Shown: piece after piece, positions 52,039 to 62,032 of the stretch
Layout: each line of letters opens with the position of its first letter
How positions within the stretch are numbered: the stretch's first letter is position 1
From: Myxococcota bacterium
Lineage (GTDB): Bacteria > Myxococcota > UBA727 > JABDBI01
Direction: 5' to 3'
Assembly: GCA_040387835.1 (NCBI GenBank)
Contig: JAZKCZ010000002.1
Span: 707,818-771,817 of the forward strand
Length of the DNA: 64,000 nucleotides
The notes under the pieces: model-generated
What the model saw: only the letters and a program-made list of their open reading frames with translations
What the model was told of the DNA's origin: nothing
Databases searched by the model: none
Made by a program: the position numbers and the translations under genes

Positions 52039-54119
52039 TTTAGCTCAAGGAGTAGGAATGCCAGTACGTCGGTGTCTTCATCGATCACCTTGCTGGACGG
52101 TTTGCCCGCGCCATGGCCGGCATTGGTATCGATGCGGATCAAGATCGGTTTGTCACCTGTCTGCACTTCTTGCATCCGCGCGGCGAACTTGAAGCTGTGC
52201 GCTGGCACCACGCGGTCATCATGATCGCCTGTGGTGATCAACGTTGCCGGGTAGCTCACCCCTTCGTTTAAGTTATGCAGCGGTGAGTAGGCCAAAAGAG
52301 CCTTAAACTCTTCCGGATCATCGGACGATCCATAATCGTTAGTCCAAGCCCAACCGGTTGTGAACTTTTGAAACCTGAGCATATCCATGACACCGACAGC
52401 GGGTAGCGTTGCACCAAAAAGATCTGGCCGCTGGATCTCGCAGGCTGCCACAAGCAAGCCGCCGTTGCTGGCACCAGAAATCGCTAGTTTTGCTGGAGAA
52501 GTATATTTGTTTTCAATCAGCCATTCGGCAGCGGCGATAAAATCATCGAAGACGTTTTGCTTTTTTAGCTTTGTGCCTGTTTGATGCCACTGTTCGCCAT
52601 ATTCGCTACCGCCGCGTAAATTCGCAGAAGCATAGACACCACCCATTTGCATCCACAAGATTCGTTTAGGCGAAAAGCTTGGTGGGATCGAAATATTAAA
52701 GCCGCCGTAGCCGTAAAGAAGCGTTGGATTTTGGCCGTTCAACTCTAAGCCACGTTTGTAGCTCAAAAACATGGGAATCTTGGTGCCGTCTTTGCTACTG
52801 TAAAACACCTGTTTGGTTTCGAAATCACTTGGCTGATAATCAACCTTTGGTGCTACAAACAGCGTGCTCTTCCCGTTTTTCATATCGAGGTGATAAACAC
52901 TGGGTGCCGTGGTAAAACTAGTTGTTAAATAGAAAGTTTCCTTGGCCGACGATTCACCCGTGAAACCGACAACGGTGCTGAATGCGGGAATATCAAGTTG
53001 CCTCACTAGTTGGCCTGTTGTGGAAAAAATCTTCACCTGGCTAGCAGCATCCTGGAAGTAATGAACAACAAATTGGTTATTAACCAACGTGATTTGGTCA
53101 ATGGCGTTAGCGGCCTGAGCGATTACTTCTTTAGCAGGCGCAGCTGGCTTATTGATATCAACGGCAATCAGGCGACCTCTAGGAGCATCTTGCGTGGTTT
53201 TAAACCAGAAGATCGAACCCTTGCTGGCAATAAAAGTATAATCGGCTTCAAACCAATCGATCAATTTAACCAACTTAGCGGCTGGATTTTTAAGATCCAA
53301 ATAGTAAACGCGGTTTTTGGTGTCATCGCCGCGTGTAATTCCAATGACCAAATAACGCCCATCATCGGTTACCTTCGGAAATAGGCTCCAATCTTTCTGT
53401 TCAGGCTCGAATATCAGCTTATCAGCCGACTGCTTCGTATCTCTACGATGATAAAAAATCTGGCTAAAATAGTTGGCAGCAGTCAATTTCTCTTTGGCGT
53501 CCGTCTGCGCATAACGCACATAAAAAAGACCTTTTGAGTCCCCAGCCCAAGCCACGCCGCTAAATTTAATCCAGGAGAGTTGATCCGGCAGATCCCGCCG
53601 CGTACCAATTTGCCTGATACGCCAATCTTGCCAATCAGACCCATTTTTGGACAAGCCATAAGCAAACCATTTGCCATCTGGGCTGACTTCATAGGCATCC
53701 AAGGCAATCGTGCCCTCTGCGGAAAGCAAATTGGGATCCAGCAGTACGCGTTGTTTGCCGTGCAGTGCATTCGAGAAAGAAACCACACCCTGGTTTTGAG
53801 CTCCGCTTTTTTGCCTAAAGAAATATCTGCCTGCTTGCTTAAATGGCACGCCATATCGAACGTAATCCGACAGCTTAACCAGCCGAGCCCTAATTTCGCC
53901 TCGTTCTGGAATCCGCTTTAAATATTCCTGCGTGTAATCGTTCTCCGCTTTGATCCAAGCTTTGGTCTGAGCCGAGTGTTCATCCTCAAGCCAGCGGTAC
54001 GAATCAAAAATTTGAACGCCATGGTAAATATCGAAGTGATTTGTTTGTTCAGTCTTCGGATATCCAAACAATGACATCGACACAAAGAAAGTTTGAAAGC
54101 ACCGCCAAAGAATATTCAT
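51993..54119 (-). CDS. Prolyl oligopeptidase (S9A)
   Basis: A 708-residue serine peptidase that cleaves after proline in short peptides. A beta-propeller fills about residues 80-430 and an alpha/beta hydrolase domain the rest. The nucleophile is Ser551 in ISGASNGGLL, the acid loop is TTGDHDDRVVP and the histidine loop is NAGHGAGKP. Residues 1-20 are hydrophobic and may be a weak signal peptide. The C-terminal tail (NVIARSVTTRQFIPD) is encoded by a palindromic repeat, so the ancestral end was replaced. Divergent from the acyl-CoA ligase gene. Confidence 0.95.
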   Translation of the reverse strand: MNILWRCFQTFFVSMSLFGYPKTEQTNHFDIYHGVQIFDSYRWLEDEHSAQTKAWIKAENDYTQEYLKRIPERGEIRARLVKLSDYVRYGVPFKQAGRYFFRQKSGAQNQGVVSFSNALHGKQRVLLDPNLLSAEGTIALDAYEVSPDGKWFAYGLSKNGSDWQDWRIRQIGTRRDLPDQLSWIKFSGVAWAGDSKGLFYVRYAQTDAKEKLTAANYFSQIFYHRRDTKQSADKLIFEPEQKDWSLFPKVTDDGRYLVIGITRGDDTKNRVYYLDLKNPAAKLVKLIDWFEADYTFIASKGSIFWFKTTQDAPRGRLIAVDINKPAAPAKEVIAQAANAIDQITLVNNQFVVHYFQDAASQVKIFSTTGQLVRQLDIPAFSTVVGFTGESSAKETFYLTTSFTTAPSVYHLDMKNGKSTLFVAPKVDYQPSDFETKQVFYSSKDGTKIPMFLSYKRGLELNGQNPTLLYGYGGFNISIPPSFSPKRILWMQMGGVYASANLRGGSEYGEQWHQTGTKLKKQNVFDDFIAAAEWLIENKYTSPAKLAISGASNGGLLVAACEIQRPDLFGATLPAVGVMDMLRFQKFTTGWAWTNDYGSSDDPEEFKALLAYSPLHNLNEGVSYPATLITTGDHDDRVVPAHSFKFAARMQEVQTGDKPILIRIDTNAGHGAGKPSSKVIDEDTDVLAFLLLELNVIARSVTTRQFIPD

Positions 54120-54166
54120 CTGAGCAAACCTGCACCAAATTTCTATTCTTGCCGATACCTAATTCC

Positions 54167-55951
54167 ATGACTAACGATACTTGCGTCGAACGCTTCTTTA
54201 CGCGCGTCAGAACCTGCTCGGAAAAACCCGCCTATTTCAGCAAAGTGAACGGCACCTATACCGCCAAAACCTGGGGACAAATCGGACAGCAGGTGGAATC
54301 GTTTGCCAAGGGCCTGATCTCGCTAGGCTTTAGAGAAGGCGATCCCTTGGCCATCTTAAGCTATAATCGAGCCGAATGGCTGATCGCTGCCTTGGCTGCA
54401 CAAGCGAGCCACGGTATTTGCGCCGGGATCTACAACTCCTGCTCGCCTGATGAAATCGCTTATATTTTGGGTCACTCAGAAGCACCGTTTGTGGTGGTCG
54501 AAAACGGCAAGCGCTTCCGAGAACAAATCAAACCAATTTTGCACAAACTGCCTGCGCTTCGCAAAGTCATCTTGATCGAGCCTGATGATATTGAAAACAA
54601 CGAACAGGTCATCACCTTCGCCAGCGTCTGCGAACGAGGCGCCGGCCTCTCACCCAAGTGTTTCAACGACCGCCGCAGCCGCGTGCGCTCCGAAGGTGTG
54701 GCTAGCTTAATCTACACATCCGGCACAACGGGACCTGCCAAAGCCGTCATGCTGTCTCACCGCGCCATCAGCTGGACCGTATCCACCTGCGTCAAACTGT
54801 TCAGCATGACAGACGCTGACCGCATGCTCTCGTACCTACCGCTGGCTCATATCGCAGAACAAATGTTCTCGTTATACGCGCCCGTATACACCGGCATGAA
54901 CCTTTATTTTGCCGAATCTTTCGAAAACCTTCAGGGCAACTTGAAAGAGGTCGAACCAACGTTATTTTTTGGCGTACCGCGCGTTTACGAAAAGTTCTGC
55001 GAAAAAATCCAATCGAAGATGTCGCAGACCAAAGGCATTAAATCGAAACTGCTCAGCTTTTCAAGAAACTCATCTAAGAGCTACTGGTTAAATCAGCACC
55101 ATAATCGCCCAATCTCAGCTGCCCTGGGCGCAAAAATGGGACTCGCCCGCAAACTCGTATTCAGTAAAATGAAAGCCGCTATGGGCTTTAGTAAAGTAAG
55201 AGCCTGCGTCAGCGGTGCTGCGCCACTGTCCAAAGAAATCATCGCTTTCTTCGAAACCATTGATTTGCCCGTTTATGAAGTTTACGGCCAGTCCGAAGAC
55301 TGCGGGCCGACTTCTTTCAATACGCCAAATGCAAGCCGCACAGGCAGTGTCGGCAAACCTTTACCGGGCCTTCAAGTCCGAATCGAAAAAGACGGCGAAA
55401 TCTGCCTCAAAGGCCCCAACGTTTTTAAAGGCTACTTCAAAGACGAAGCCGCTACCCATGAAGCCCTTAAGGACGGCTGGCTGCATTCAGGCGACATCGG
55501 TCATTTCGACACCGAAGGCTATTTGTATATAACCGACCGCAAAAAAGACATCCTTATCACTGCGGGCGGCAAGAACATATCTCCGCAAAACATTGAAGGG
55601 CGTTTGAAGCAGATTCCGCTGGTTAACTTCGCGGTGGTGATTGGTGATCAGCGCAAATATCTGTCGGCTCTGTTAACCCCAAATTTGGAAGCACTGCAGG
55701 AATTCGCCAAAGAAAATAATCTGGGTGATATGAACCTGACGCAACTTATTGCCCATCCTGCAATTTGTAGCGAAATCCAAAGGCATGTGGATAAAATCAA
55801 CCGCGAGCTGGCATCGGTGGAGCAGATTAAACGCTTCAACTTTCTCGCCAAGGATTTCTCAATCGAAGGTGGCGAGTTAACGCCAACGATGAAAATCAAA
55901 CGCAAGGTGATTAACAGCAACTACCAACAGCAGATCGAAGCGTTGTACTAG
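54167..55951 (+). CDS. Long-chain acyl-CoA ligase (AMP-forming)
   Basis: This 594-residue enzyme activates fatty acids to acyl-CoA. The AMP-binding P-loop motif is LIYTSGTTGPAKAVMLSH, followed by YLPLAHIAEQ, the gate-like YEVYGQSEDCG and the hinge DGWLHSGDIGHFD with YITDRKKDILITAGGKNISP. It resembles the FadD15/eukaryote-type long-chain group. ATG 54167 (MTNDTCVERFF) gives a normal N-terminus, and an in-frame start at 54041 would overlap the divergent peptidase gene. It may feed acyl-CoA to pathways that include icmF. Confidence 0.92.
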   Translation: MTNDTCVERFFTRVRTCSEKPAYFSKVNGTYTAKTWGQIGQQVESFAKGLISLGFREGDPLAILSYNRAEWLIAALAAQASHGICAGIYNSCSPDEIAYILGHSEAPFVVVENGKRFREQIKPILHKLPALRKVILIEPDDIENNEQVITFASVCERGAGLSPKCFNDRRSRVRSEGVASLIYTSGTTGPAKAVMLSHRAISWTVSTCVKLFSMTDADRMLSYLPLAHIAEQMFSLYAPVYTGMNLYFAESFENLQGNLKEVEPTLFFGVPRVYEKFCEKIQSKMSQTKGIKSKLLSFSRNSSKSYWLNQHHNRPISAALGAKMGLARKLVFSKMKAAMGFSKVRACVSGAAPLSKEIIAFFETIDLPVYEVYGQSEDCGPTSFNTPNASRTGSVGKPLPGLQVRIEKDGEICLKGPNVFKGYFKDEAATHEALKDGWLHSGDIGHFDTEGYLYITDRKKDILITAGGKNISPQNIEGRLKQIPLVNFAVVIGDQRKYLSALLTPNLEALQEFAKENNLGDMNLTQLIAHPAICSEIQRHVDKINRELASVEQIKRFNFLAKDFSIEGGELTPTMKIKRKVINSNYQQQIEALY

Positions 55952-56002
55952 CGTTCCGTTGCCCCCAACCTCGAGCCAGCGTCCGCCGCATTCAGGCCGC
56001 TG

Positions 56003-57217
56003 CTAGCGGATTTCCCCAAACCATCTAGACCATCTAAATTGCGGCAGCGAGAACCGTCCTAATGAAAACCACTCTTTCCTACCATCCACACTCATCCAGA
56101 CGAACAACGCCCTGCCTTTGACATTGTCGATCGGCAGCGCACCCCACATGCGGCTGTCTGCGGAGCCGCCACGGTTGTCACCCATAACGAAGATATGGCC
56201 GTCTGCGACTAAGCATGAATTCTCATCGCAGGTAAGACCTGGCAGTTCACGCTGATCCGCCGTTGGCCATTTCTCATCAAGCTCAGCCATATAGATGGCA
56301 TGAGTCACACTCGGCGTCACTTCTTCGCGATTTTCAAATGCCGACAGCTCATGCCAAACATTGTGCGACATATAATAGTCGTAGAACTTAATCAGCTTAT
56401 CTTTTTCAACATGCTGATACGGCTTACCATCTACATTAACCACGCTGTCTTTAACCTGAACACGCTGACCTGGTCCGGCGATAACGCGCTTAATCCAAGT
56501 TGCACCTGCATTGCTCGGCACATACTCGGGTGCTTCGAAAATCATGACCTGCCCCGGCTTAGGCGAAGCCCATCGCACCAAATACGACGGCTGTCTGGAA
56601 AACGGATTCATAACCCCATAGCTCAGCTTGGATACAAACAAATGATCGCCCACCAACAAAGTCGGAATCATCGAGCCTGAAGGAATCTGAAACGGCTCAA
56701 CAATCAAGATTCTCAAAGCCAAAGCACCAAGCAAAGCAAACACCAGTGATTCAAAACCACCGACTAAACCTTTTCGAGGCACTTTACCCAAAAACGCCTT
56801 AGCGTTCACATCAACCTGTTTCATGGTGTGTTCCACCAACTTCAGATTAGGCCGAGGATTCAACGTATGCTGTTCAAGCTCATTTAATGAAGTTTCAAAC
56901 GCTAGCAATTGCTGCGGCCGATTTGCTCGGAGTTTCTTAGAGCTTTTGGCAAGCTTCTCTCTATACAATTTCAATTCATTGCGCGCCCGACGCATGGTGA
57001 ACGCTTTCTCGCGAGAACCGTCTTCAAAAAACAGGTCGTCCAAAAACGCGCCTAGATTCTTAGTGCCGTAGTAAACGATCATAATCGCCACAGCCAAACC
57101 GAGTAAAATATTCGAGCCGAGTCCGCCTGGCTCATAAACCAAGCCCCAGACAGTGAACACCAAAGTCACAGATAAAATGCACGCGATAATGCGGCCAGGT
57201 TTCAAATATTGGTTCAT
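56003..57217 (-). CDS. lepB: Signal peptidase I
   Basis: LepB cleaves signal peptides of exported proteins at the outer face of the inner membrane. The 404-residue protein has an N-terminal double helix (about 10-55), a long cytoplasmic coiled segment (about 70-140), a second helix region and the catalytic domain. The nucleophile is Ser182 in PSGSMIPTLLVGDH, the general base is Lys243 in GATWIKRVIAGPGQ, and MGDNRGGSADSRMWG is the box E motif. ATG 57217 follows GAGGA by six bases; an earlier TTG at 57232 in the same frame overlaps lepA. It is translationally close to lepA. Confidence 0.93.
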   Translation of the reverse strand: MNQYLKPGRIIACILSVTLVFTVWGLVYEPGGLGSNILLGLAVAIMIVYYGTKNLGAFLDDLFFEDGSREKAFTMRRARNELKLYREKLAKSSKKLRANRPQQLLAFETSLNELEQHTLNPRPNLKLVEHTMKQVDVNAKAFLGKVPRKGLVGGFESLVFALLGALALRILIVEPFQIPSGSMIPTLLVGDHLFVSKLSYGVMNPFSRQPSYLVRWASPKPGQVMIFEAPEYVPSNAGATWIKRVIAGPGQRVQVKDSVVNVDGKPYQHVEKDKLIKFYDYYMSHNVWHELSAFENREEVTPSVTHAIYMAELDEKWPTADQRELPGLTCDENSCLVADGHIFVMGDNRGGSADSRMWGALPIDNVKGRALFVWMSVDGRKEWFSLGRFSLPQFRWSRWFGEIR

Positions 57218-57224
57218 TTTGTCC

Positions 57225-59015
57225 TCAATCAATCTTCAACACAGATAAGAAAGCAGCTTGCGGCACTTCGATCTTCCCAATCTGCCTCATTCTCTTTTTG
57301 CCTTTTTTTTGCTTTTCAAGCAACTTTCGCTTCCTGGAGATATCCCCACCGTAACATTTGGCGGTTACGTCCTTTCGAAGCGCTGAAATGGTTTCGCGAG
57401 AGATAATCTTGCCGCCGATGGCTGCCTGGATTGCCACCTGAAACTGCTGCTTCGGGATAATCTCTTTCATCTTCTCGCAGATAACTTTGCCGCGTTGATG
57501 CGCCGTTGTCTGGTGCAACACCAAAGACAACGCATCGACCGGATCGCCGTTTAGCAAAATATCTACTTTGACAAGCTTGGATCTGCGATAGCCTTCAAGT
57601 TCATAATCCAAACTGGCATAACCACGGCTCAGCGATTTTAAGCGATCGAAGAAATCGAACACGATCTCTGCCATAGGCAACATGTACAAAACCACCGCAT
57701 GCGTTGGGCTCGGGTAATCAATACCAACTTGCTCGCCCCGACGCTCTTCGCAAAGCGTAATGATCGATCCGACATAATCCGTCGGCGCATGAATGCTCAC
57801 TTTAACGTAAGGCTCTTCCAAAAACTCGGTCGTCGTTGGCTCTGGCATTTTGGACGGGTTATCAATGTTAATCACCGCACCGGATTTCAGATGAGCTTTA
57901 AAAATCACGGTAGGCGCTGTGGTAATCAAATCCAGATCGAACTCGCGCTCAAGCCTTTCTTGCACAATTTCCATGTGCAACAAGCCCAAAAATCCACATC
58001 GGTATCCAAACCCTAGAGCCTGACTGGTCTCTGGCTCATAAACCAATGAAGCATCATTCAAAACCAATTTAGAAAGCGCGTCCCGAAGGTTTTCATAGTC
58101 CGAAGTTTCTGTCGGAAAGATCCCCGCAAACACCATCGGCTTCACTTCTTTAAAGCCCTGAACCGGTGCCGGCGCAGGGTTATTGATGGTGGTAATGGTA
58201 TCACCAACGCGAGCATCCGTGACGCTCTTCACATTCGCAATCACAAAACCCACTTCACCACTGCTCAGACTCGGCAGCTTGACCGGGTGCGGTGAAAATG
58301 CGCCGATTTCCTGGACCACAAATTCTTTGCCAGTATGCATGAGGCGTATAGGCGTTCCAGGCGCAAGTGACCCTTGCACAACCCGCACCAGCACTACAAC
58401 GCCGCGGTAGGCATCAAACCAACTGTCAAAAATAAGGGCCTGCAGCGGTGCATCGATAGGCCCAGAAGGCGGCGGCACTTGTTTGACCACAGCCTCCAAA
58501 ACATCCTCAATACCAAGGCCAGTCTTGCCGGAAGCGAGCACGCTTTGAGAGGCATCAATACCGATAATATCTTCGATCTCTTGTCGAACTCGTTCCGGCT
58601 CAGCATTCGGCAGATCGATTTTATTAATCACCGGTACAATGGTCAGATTGTTGTCCAGTGCCAAATAAACATTGGCGAGCGTCTGTGCCTGTACCCCTTG
58701 CGACGCATCAACAACAAGCAGCGCGCCTTCACAAGCAGACAAAGAGCGCGAGACTTCATAACCAAAATCCACGTGCCCCGGCGTATCGATCAAATTAAAC
58801 AGATAGGTTTGGCCATCCTTGGCCTCGTAATGCAGCCTAACCGCTTGAGACTTGATGGTAATGCCCCGCTCTCTTTCAAGCTCCATTTTATCCAAAAATT
58901 GCTCTTTCATCTCCCGAGACGAGAGCGCGCCGGTAAATTCCAGAATTCGATCGGCCAATGTGCTCTTGCCATGATCAATATGAGCAATAATTGAAAAATT
59001 CCGGATATTTTGCAT
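57225..59015 (-). CDS. lepA: Elongation factor 4 (LepA GTPase)
   Basis: LepA is a ribosomal GTPase with EF-G-like domains. The G-domain carries [15 protein letters not shown] (G1), [16 protein letters not shown] (G3) and NKIDLPNA (G4), with the LepA-specific C-terminal domain ([19 protein letters not shown]) at the end. ATG 59015 ([10 protein letters not shown]) is chosen because it begins the conserved N-terminus; an extension to 59120 is a shadow. Together with lepB it forms the classic lepA-lepB pair. Confidence 0.96.
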   Translation of the reverse strand: MQNIRNFSIIAHIDHGKSTLADRILEFTGALSSREMKEQFLDKMELERERGITIKSQAVRLHYEAKDGQTYLFNLIDTPGHVDFGYEVSRSLSACEGALLVVDASQGVQAQTLANVYLALDNNLTIVPVINKIDLPNAEPERVRQEIEDIIGIDASQSVLASGKTGLGIEDVLEAVVKQVPPPSGPIDAPLQALIFDSWFDAYRGVVVLVRVVQGSLAPGTPIRLMHTGKEFVVQEIGAFSPHPVKLPSLSSGEVGFVIANVKSVTDARVGDTITTINNPAPAPVQGFKEVKPMVFAGIFPTETSDYENLRDALSKLVLNDASLVYEPETSQALGFGYRCGFLGLLHMEIVQERLEREFDLDLITTAPTVIFKAHLKSGAVINIDNPSKMPEPTTTEFLEEPYVKVSIHAPTDYVGSIITLCEERRGEQVGIDYPSPTHAVVLYMLPMAEIVFDFFDRLKSLSRGYASLDYELEGYRRSKLVKVDILLNGDPVDALSLVLHQTTAHQRGKVICEKMKEIIPKQQFQVAIQAAIGGKIISRETISALRKDVTAKCYGGDISRKRKLLEKQKKGKKRMRQIGKIEVPQAAFLSVLKID

Positions 59016-59114
59016 GCAGCCTAAGGCTATCGCACAAGTAGGAGGGCCAATCAATCGGTGTGTGGTGGGGGCTGGGCTGGCGAATAAACAGTCTAAATTG
59101 GCAGTTTGAATTAT

Positions 59115-59591
59115 ATGCACTTTGGAAAACTACTCATCACGACAGCACTCATCTTTAGCACCGCCAGCTTTTCCATGCCGCTAGGCTACAAAATTGGCGG
59201 CGGGATCTTCACAGCAGGTGCAATTGGCTTAATCGTCGGCGGCATTATCGCTGGTGTGACCGATAAAGAAGAGTATTGCGACCCGGCCTCGCGGTTTAAG
59301 GATAAAGTAGTGGTTGGTACGCATGACTGCAGTTATCAAACCTGTGCTGTTCAGAGTTGCAGCAGTAACGGTAAGACAAACAGCTGCCACTGCTCCTACT
59401 ATCGAACCGTTGATCGCACTTGTAATGATTACGGCTGCCAAGATCCAAATACAGGCGACAAGGCAAACATTTTGACCAGGCACGTAGAGCCGCACTATTC
59501 AAACGCGCTGATTGCGGTTTACGTCCATGCCGGTGTCGCCGGCCTAGGGCTTCTCACCATACTTGGAACTTATATCCGCCTTCGCGTTTAA
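59115..59591 (+). CDS. Two-TM cysteine-rich protein, family member 1
   Basis: A 158-residue protein. A signal-like helix (about 5-23) and a second hydrophobic stretch (about 28-52, [17 protein letters not shown]) are followed by a cysteine-rich domain (about 55-115): [35 protein letters not shown] and GCQDPN. A last hydrophobic stretch lies at about 135-155. The same order occurs in the 63098 gene ([31 protein letters not shown]), and in a looser form at 62628. I recognise no family. No clear ribosome-binding site precedes the ATG at 59115; TTG 59106 is possible. Its 3' end overlaps the convergent lipase stop by four bases. Confidence 0.7.
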   Translation: MHFGKLLITTALIFSTASFSMPLGYKIGGGIFTAGAIGLIVGGIIAGVTDKEEYCDPASRFKDKVVVGTHDCSYQTCAVQSCSSNGKTNSCHCSYYRTVDRTCNDYGCQDPNTGDKANILTRHVEPHYSNALIAVYVHAGVAGLGLLTILGTYIRLRV

Positions 59592-60730
59592 GATTTGGCA
59601 TTTTTTTCTGCCTGAATCTTGCGTTTAATATCCGCTAGCATCTCCTTCTCATCAGCTTTATCGAAATGAGTTACGGAAAACATCTCACTGCCGCCTTCGT
59701 CAGGATGGAGCGGGCTTCTTCTGGATCGGGATTGGGGCCTTGCCTTTTCTTCAATGGCCTGATGCAGTCTTTTTTGAACGGCCTGTGCGGAGCGAATCTT
59801 TTCCAATGTGCCGATCTGTTGTGGATTGCCTTCAAAGTCCCTGACCGAATATTTGTCCCTTTGGGTATTCCTTTCGAGCAATGCAGACACGGTGTGTGCC
59901 TGAGCAACTGTGTGCGACCCGGACAAATTGATCATTTTTCCTGTTAAATGCGTTTCGCCAAAAAGAGGTACGGGATCTTTTTCCGTCATATAATGCCTAA
60001 CTTCTTTGACGGACGAAGGTAGCATTTTAGCTGTTTCGCGCTTGATGCCTGGCGAGCAAAAGGTCACCACGCTTTTAACGCCTGCCGGATGTCTTGCCGC
60101 CAGTTGCTGCGCTTTGGCGCCTCCTAAACTATGACCCGTTAAAGTTGCACCAGGGTGCTCATCTAACCATTCGCCCAGCTGAGGTAAACTTGCTCTTACG
60201 GCTTCGGCGCCAATATCTGGATCCGTATCTAAATGCAGGTGCGCCATATTTTCGAAATCGGTGCCTTGAAAGAGGAGTATGGGTTTTACGGTGGGATTTT
60301 CTGACTCCAAACCAAAAGCAATTAAGCCGTCTGCATTTTTAAAGATGCGTTTTACTTCTAAAAAGGTGCCAGCCTTCGGCCCTGGCAGTATCATCCCTAC
60401 TTGTAAGTCGTGATAGGCGATATGATGGGACAAATGCTCCAAATAAGTGTCCGGGGGGAGCTCCCCCTCTCCAATTCGCAGTGAAATATTGCCTAAATTA
60501 TCAATCTGCTTACCCAATTCGCCATAATTGCGCCAAGCATGGGACCCAGGCGTAACGTAATGAGAAAGAACTTGGGCTTGATAGCCATATTTGGGGATGA
60601 GCGGGTTGACTCCCGGATCGACCTTAAATTCGTCATGTAGCTGATCAACCACCTGACGAACTCCGGTCCGGCTCTCAGGTCCGAACGTGATTTTATTGGC
60701 TGACTCACTGCCTCCCATTCTTGAGACCAT
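59588..60730 (-). CDS. Class-3-like lipase/alpha-beta hydrolase without signal peptide
   Basis: A 380-residue hydrolase. The nucleophile elbow is LTGHSLGGAKAQQ, with the acid in YMTEKDPVPLFG and a histidine in SGSHTVAQAHTV. The region LLFQGTDFENMAH suits the oxyanion part of fungal-lipase-like (class 3) enzymes. There is no signal peptide; the first 20 residues are polar (MVSRMGGSESANK). The C-terminal tail (about 330-380) is charged and probably disordered. Acts in the cytoplasm or by a non-Sec export route; the target, a lipid or phospholipid, is unknown. An AT-rich 75-base region separates it from the divergent helicase. Confidence 0.8.
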   Translation of the reverse strand: MVSRMGGSESANKITFGPESRTGVRQVVDQLHDEFKVDPGVNPLIPKYGYQAQVLSHYVTPGSHAWRNYGELGKQIDNLGNISLRIGEGELPPDTYLEHLSHHIAYHDLQVGMILPGPKAGTFLEVKRIFKNADGLIAFGLESENPTVKPILLFQGTDFENMAHLHLDTDPDIGAEAVRASLPQLGEWLDEHPGATLTGHSLGGAKAQQLAARHPAGVKSVVTFCSPGIKRETAKMLPSSVKEVRHYMTEKDPVPLFGETHLTGKMINLSGSHTVAQAHTVSALLERNTQRDKYSVRDFEGNPQQIGTLEKIRSAQAVQKRLHQAIEEKARPQSRSRRSPLHPDEGGSEMFSVTHFDKADEKEMLADIKRKIQAEKNAKS

Positions 60731-60805
60731 ATATTATTTATTATACATTAAATCAGAATCAGCTTGCAGATCACGCTAATTCTTCTTAAAGAATAAGCTC
60801 TTATT

Positions 60806-61915
60806 ATGAACGCATTTTCTGATTTCAATTTGCTCCCATCTATCCAAACGTCTTTAACGGAAAATGGTTTTGTAAAACCGACGGAAGTTCAACAGCGCGT
60901 GGTGCCGATTTTATTAAATGGCGGTTCAGCAGTCGGCGTTTCCGAAACTGGCAGCGGCAAGACCCTGGCCTTTGCTTTGCCCATTCTGCACCTACTGAAA
61001 ACTCTAGAAACCGGCGGAAACCCGGTCAGCGTAGATGGCCAGCCACGAGCCGCAATCATCGTACCCACCAGAGAGCTAGGCGAGCAAGTCTCGCGCGTAT
61101 TTAAGCCTTTTACCCATGCCACCCGCCTTCGAATTCGTACCGTGCTGGGCGGCTCAACCATTGACGTGGCTAAAAAGAATATTGCTGGTCCTTTTGAAGT
61201 CCTCATCGCAACACCAGGCCGCTTAATCAAATTGCTCGATAGAAGCCTAGTCAACTTAAGCGACGTTCGAGTCTTGGTCTTTGATGAAGCAGATCAAATG
61301 CTCGACCAAGGCTTTCTGCCCGATGCCGAAAGAATCGCAGCGGACTGCCCTAAATCGTGCCAAATGGCGCTCTTTTCAGCGACAGTTTCAGGCAAAGTTC
61401 AAAATTTAATCGATAAGCTATTTTCGAAAGTCGAACTAGTTCGCAGCCAAGGCAGTCATCGCTTAGTGAAAGGTCTGACCACCATCAACACCAAAGTCAT
61501 CGACGGCAAACGTTTTATCATCTTAGAAAAAATTCTGGCCGAATCCGTTCGCGGCGGAACCCTAATTTTCACTAACACCAGAGAACAGTGCGACAAACTA
61601 GCCGACGAACTTAAAAAGAAAGGCATGCCATGCGCCATTTATCGGGGCGAAATGGACAAAGTCGAGCGCCGCGGCAATTTAAAAGCCTTCCGCGAAGGCA
61701 CCATCAAATATTTGATAGCCACTGATCTAGGCTCTAGAGGCCTAGACGTTGAACATGTCGAGCGTGTGATTAACTATCATTTGCCGCAGCAAATCGAAAA
61801 CTACATCCATCGCGTTGGCAGAACGGCGCGAGCAGGCCGAAAGGGAACGGTGATAAACCTGGTCACCGAGCGAGACCAGCCTTTGATAGAGCAGCTAGAA
61901 AGTATAAAACGCTGA
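60806..61915 (+). CDS. DEAD-box RNA helicase
   Basis: A 369-residue minimal DEAD-box helicase with no C-terminal extension. The Q-motif region is KPTEVQQRVVPILL, followed by motif I SETGSGKTLA, motif Ia PTRELGEQ, motif II VFDEADQML, motif III FSATVSG and motif VI HRVGRTARAG. It would remodel RNA, for example in ribosome assembly or mRNA decay, and resembles RhlE/DbpA-like short enzymes. tRNA-Gly follows after 44 bases. Confidence 0.92.
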   Translation: MNAFSDFNLLPSIQTSLTENGFVKPTEVQQRVVPILLNGGSAVGVSETGSGKTLAFALPILHLLKTLETGGNPVSVDGQPRAAIIVPTRELGEQVSRVFKPFTHATRLRIRTVLGGSTIDVAKKNIAGPFEVLIATPGRLIKLLDRSLVNLSDVRVLVFDEADQMLDQGFLPDAERIAADCPKSCQMALFSATVSGKVQNLIDKLFSKVELVRSQGSHRLVKGLTTINTKVIDGKRFIILEKILAESVRGGTLIFTNTREQCDKLADELKKKGMPCAIYRGEMDKVERRGNLKAFREGTIKYLIATDLGSRGLDVEHVERVINYHLPQQIENYIHRVGRTARAGRKGTVINLVTERDQPLIEQLESIKR

Positions 61916-61920
61916 CCTAC

Positions 61921-61949
61921 TTTAAAGCTTAAGTTTATTCTGGCATAAT
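61921..61949 (+). promoter_or_regulatory. Possible tRNA-Gly promoter
   Basis: TTTAAA (61921-61926) and CATAAT (61944-61949) are 17 bases apart, 10 bases before the tRNA start. The -35 match is weak. Confidence 0.4.
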
Positions 61950-61959
61950 AGCGAAGCAC

Positions 61960-62032
61960 GCGAGAATAGCTCAGTTGGTAGAGCGTAAGCTTCCCAAGCT
62001 TAAGGTCGCGGGTTCGAGACCCGTTTCTCGCT
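61960..62032 (+). tRNA. tRNA-Gly (CCC), CCA not encoded
   Basis: A 73-base gene with acceptor GCGAGAA/TTCTCGC, D-arm, anticodon arm TAAGC-loop-GCTTA with loop TTCCCAA (anticodon CCC) and T-loop GGTTCGAGACC. Discriminator T. CAAC follows in place of CCA, so CCA must be added after transcription, unlike the tRNA-Asn in this window. Confidence 0.95.

Noticed and set aside
54041-54166. N-terminal extension of the acyl-CoA ligase
   Set aside because: It overlaps the start of the divergent peptidase gene and has no family match; ATG 54167 begins a normal N-terminus.
58374-58994. Long plus-strand reading frame inside lepA
   Set aside because: It is a mirror of the conserved LepA coding sequence with no ribosome-binding site or family match.
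59016-59120. N-terminal extension of LepA
   Set aside because: LepA begins at [10 protein letters not shown]; the extension lacks conservation and has no ribosome-binding site.
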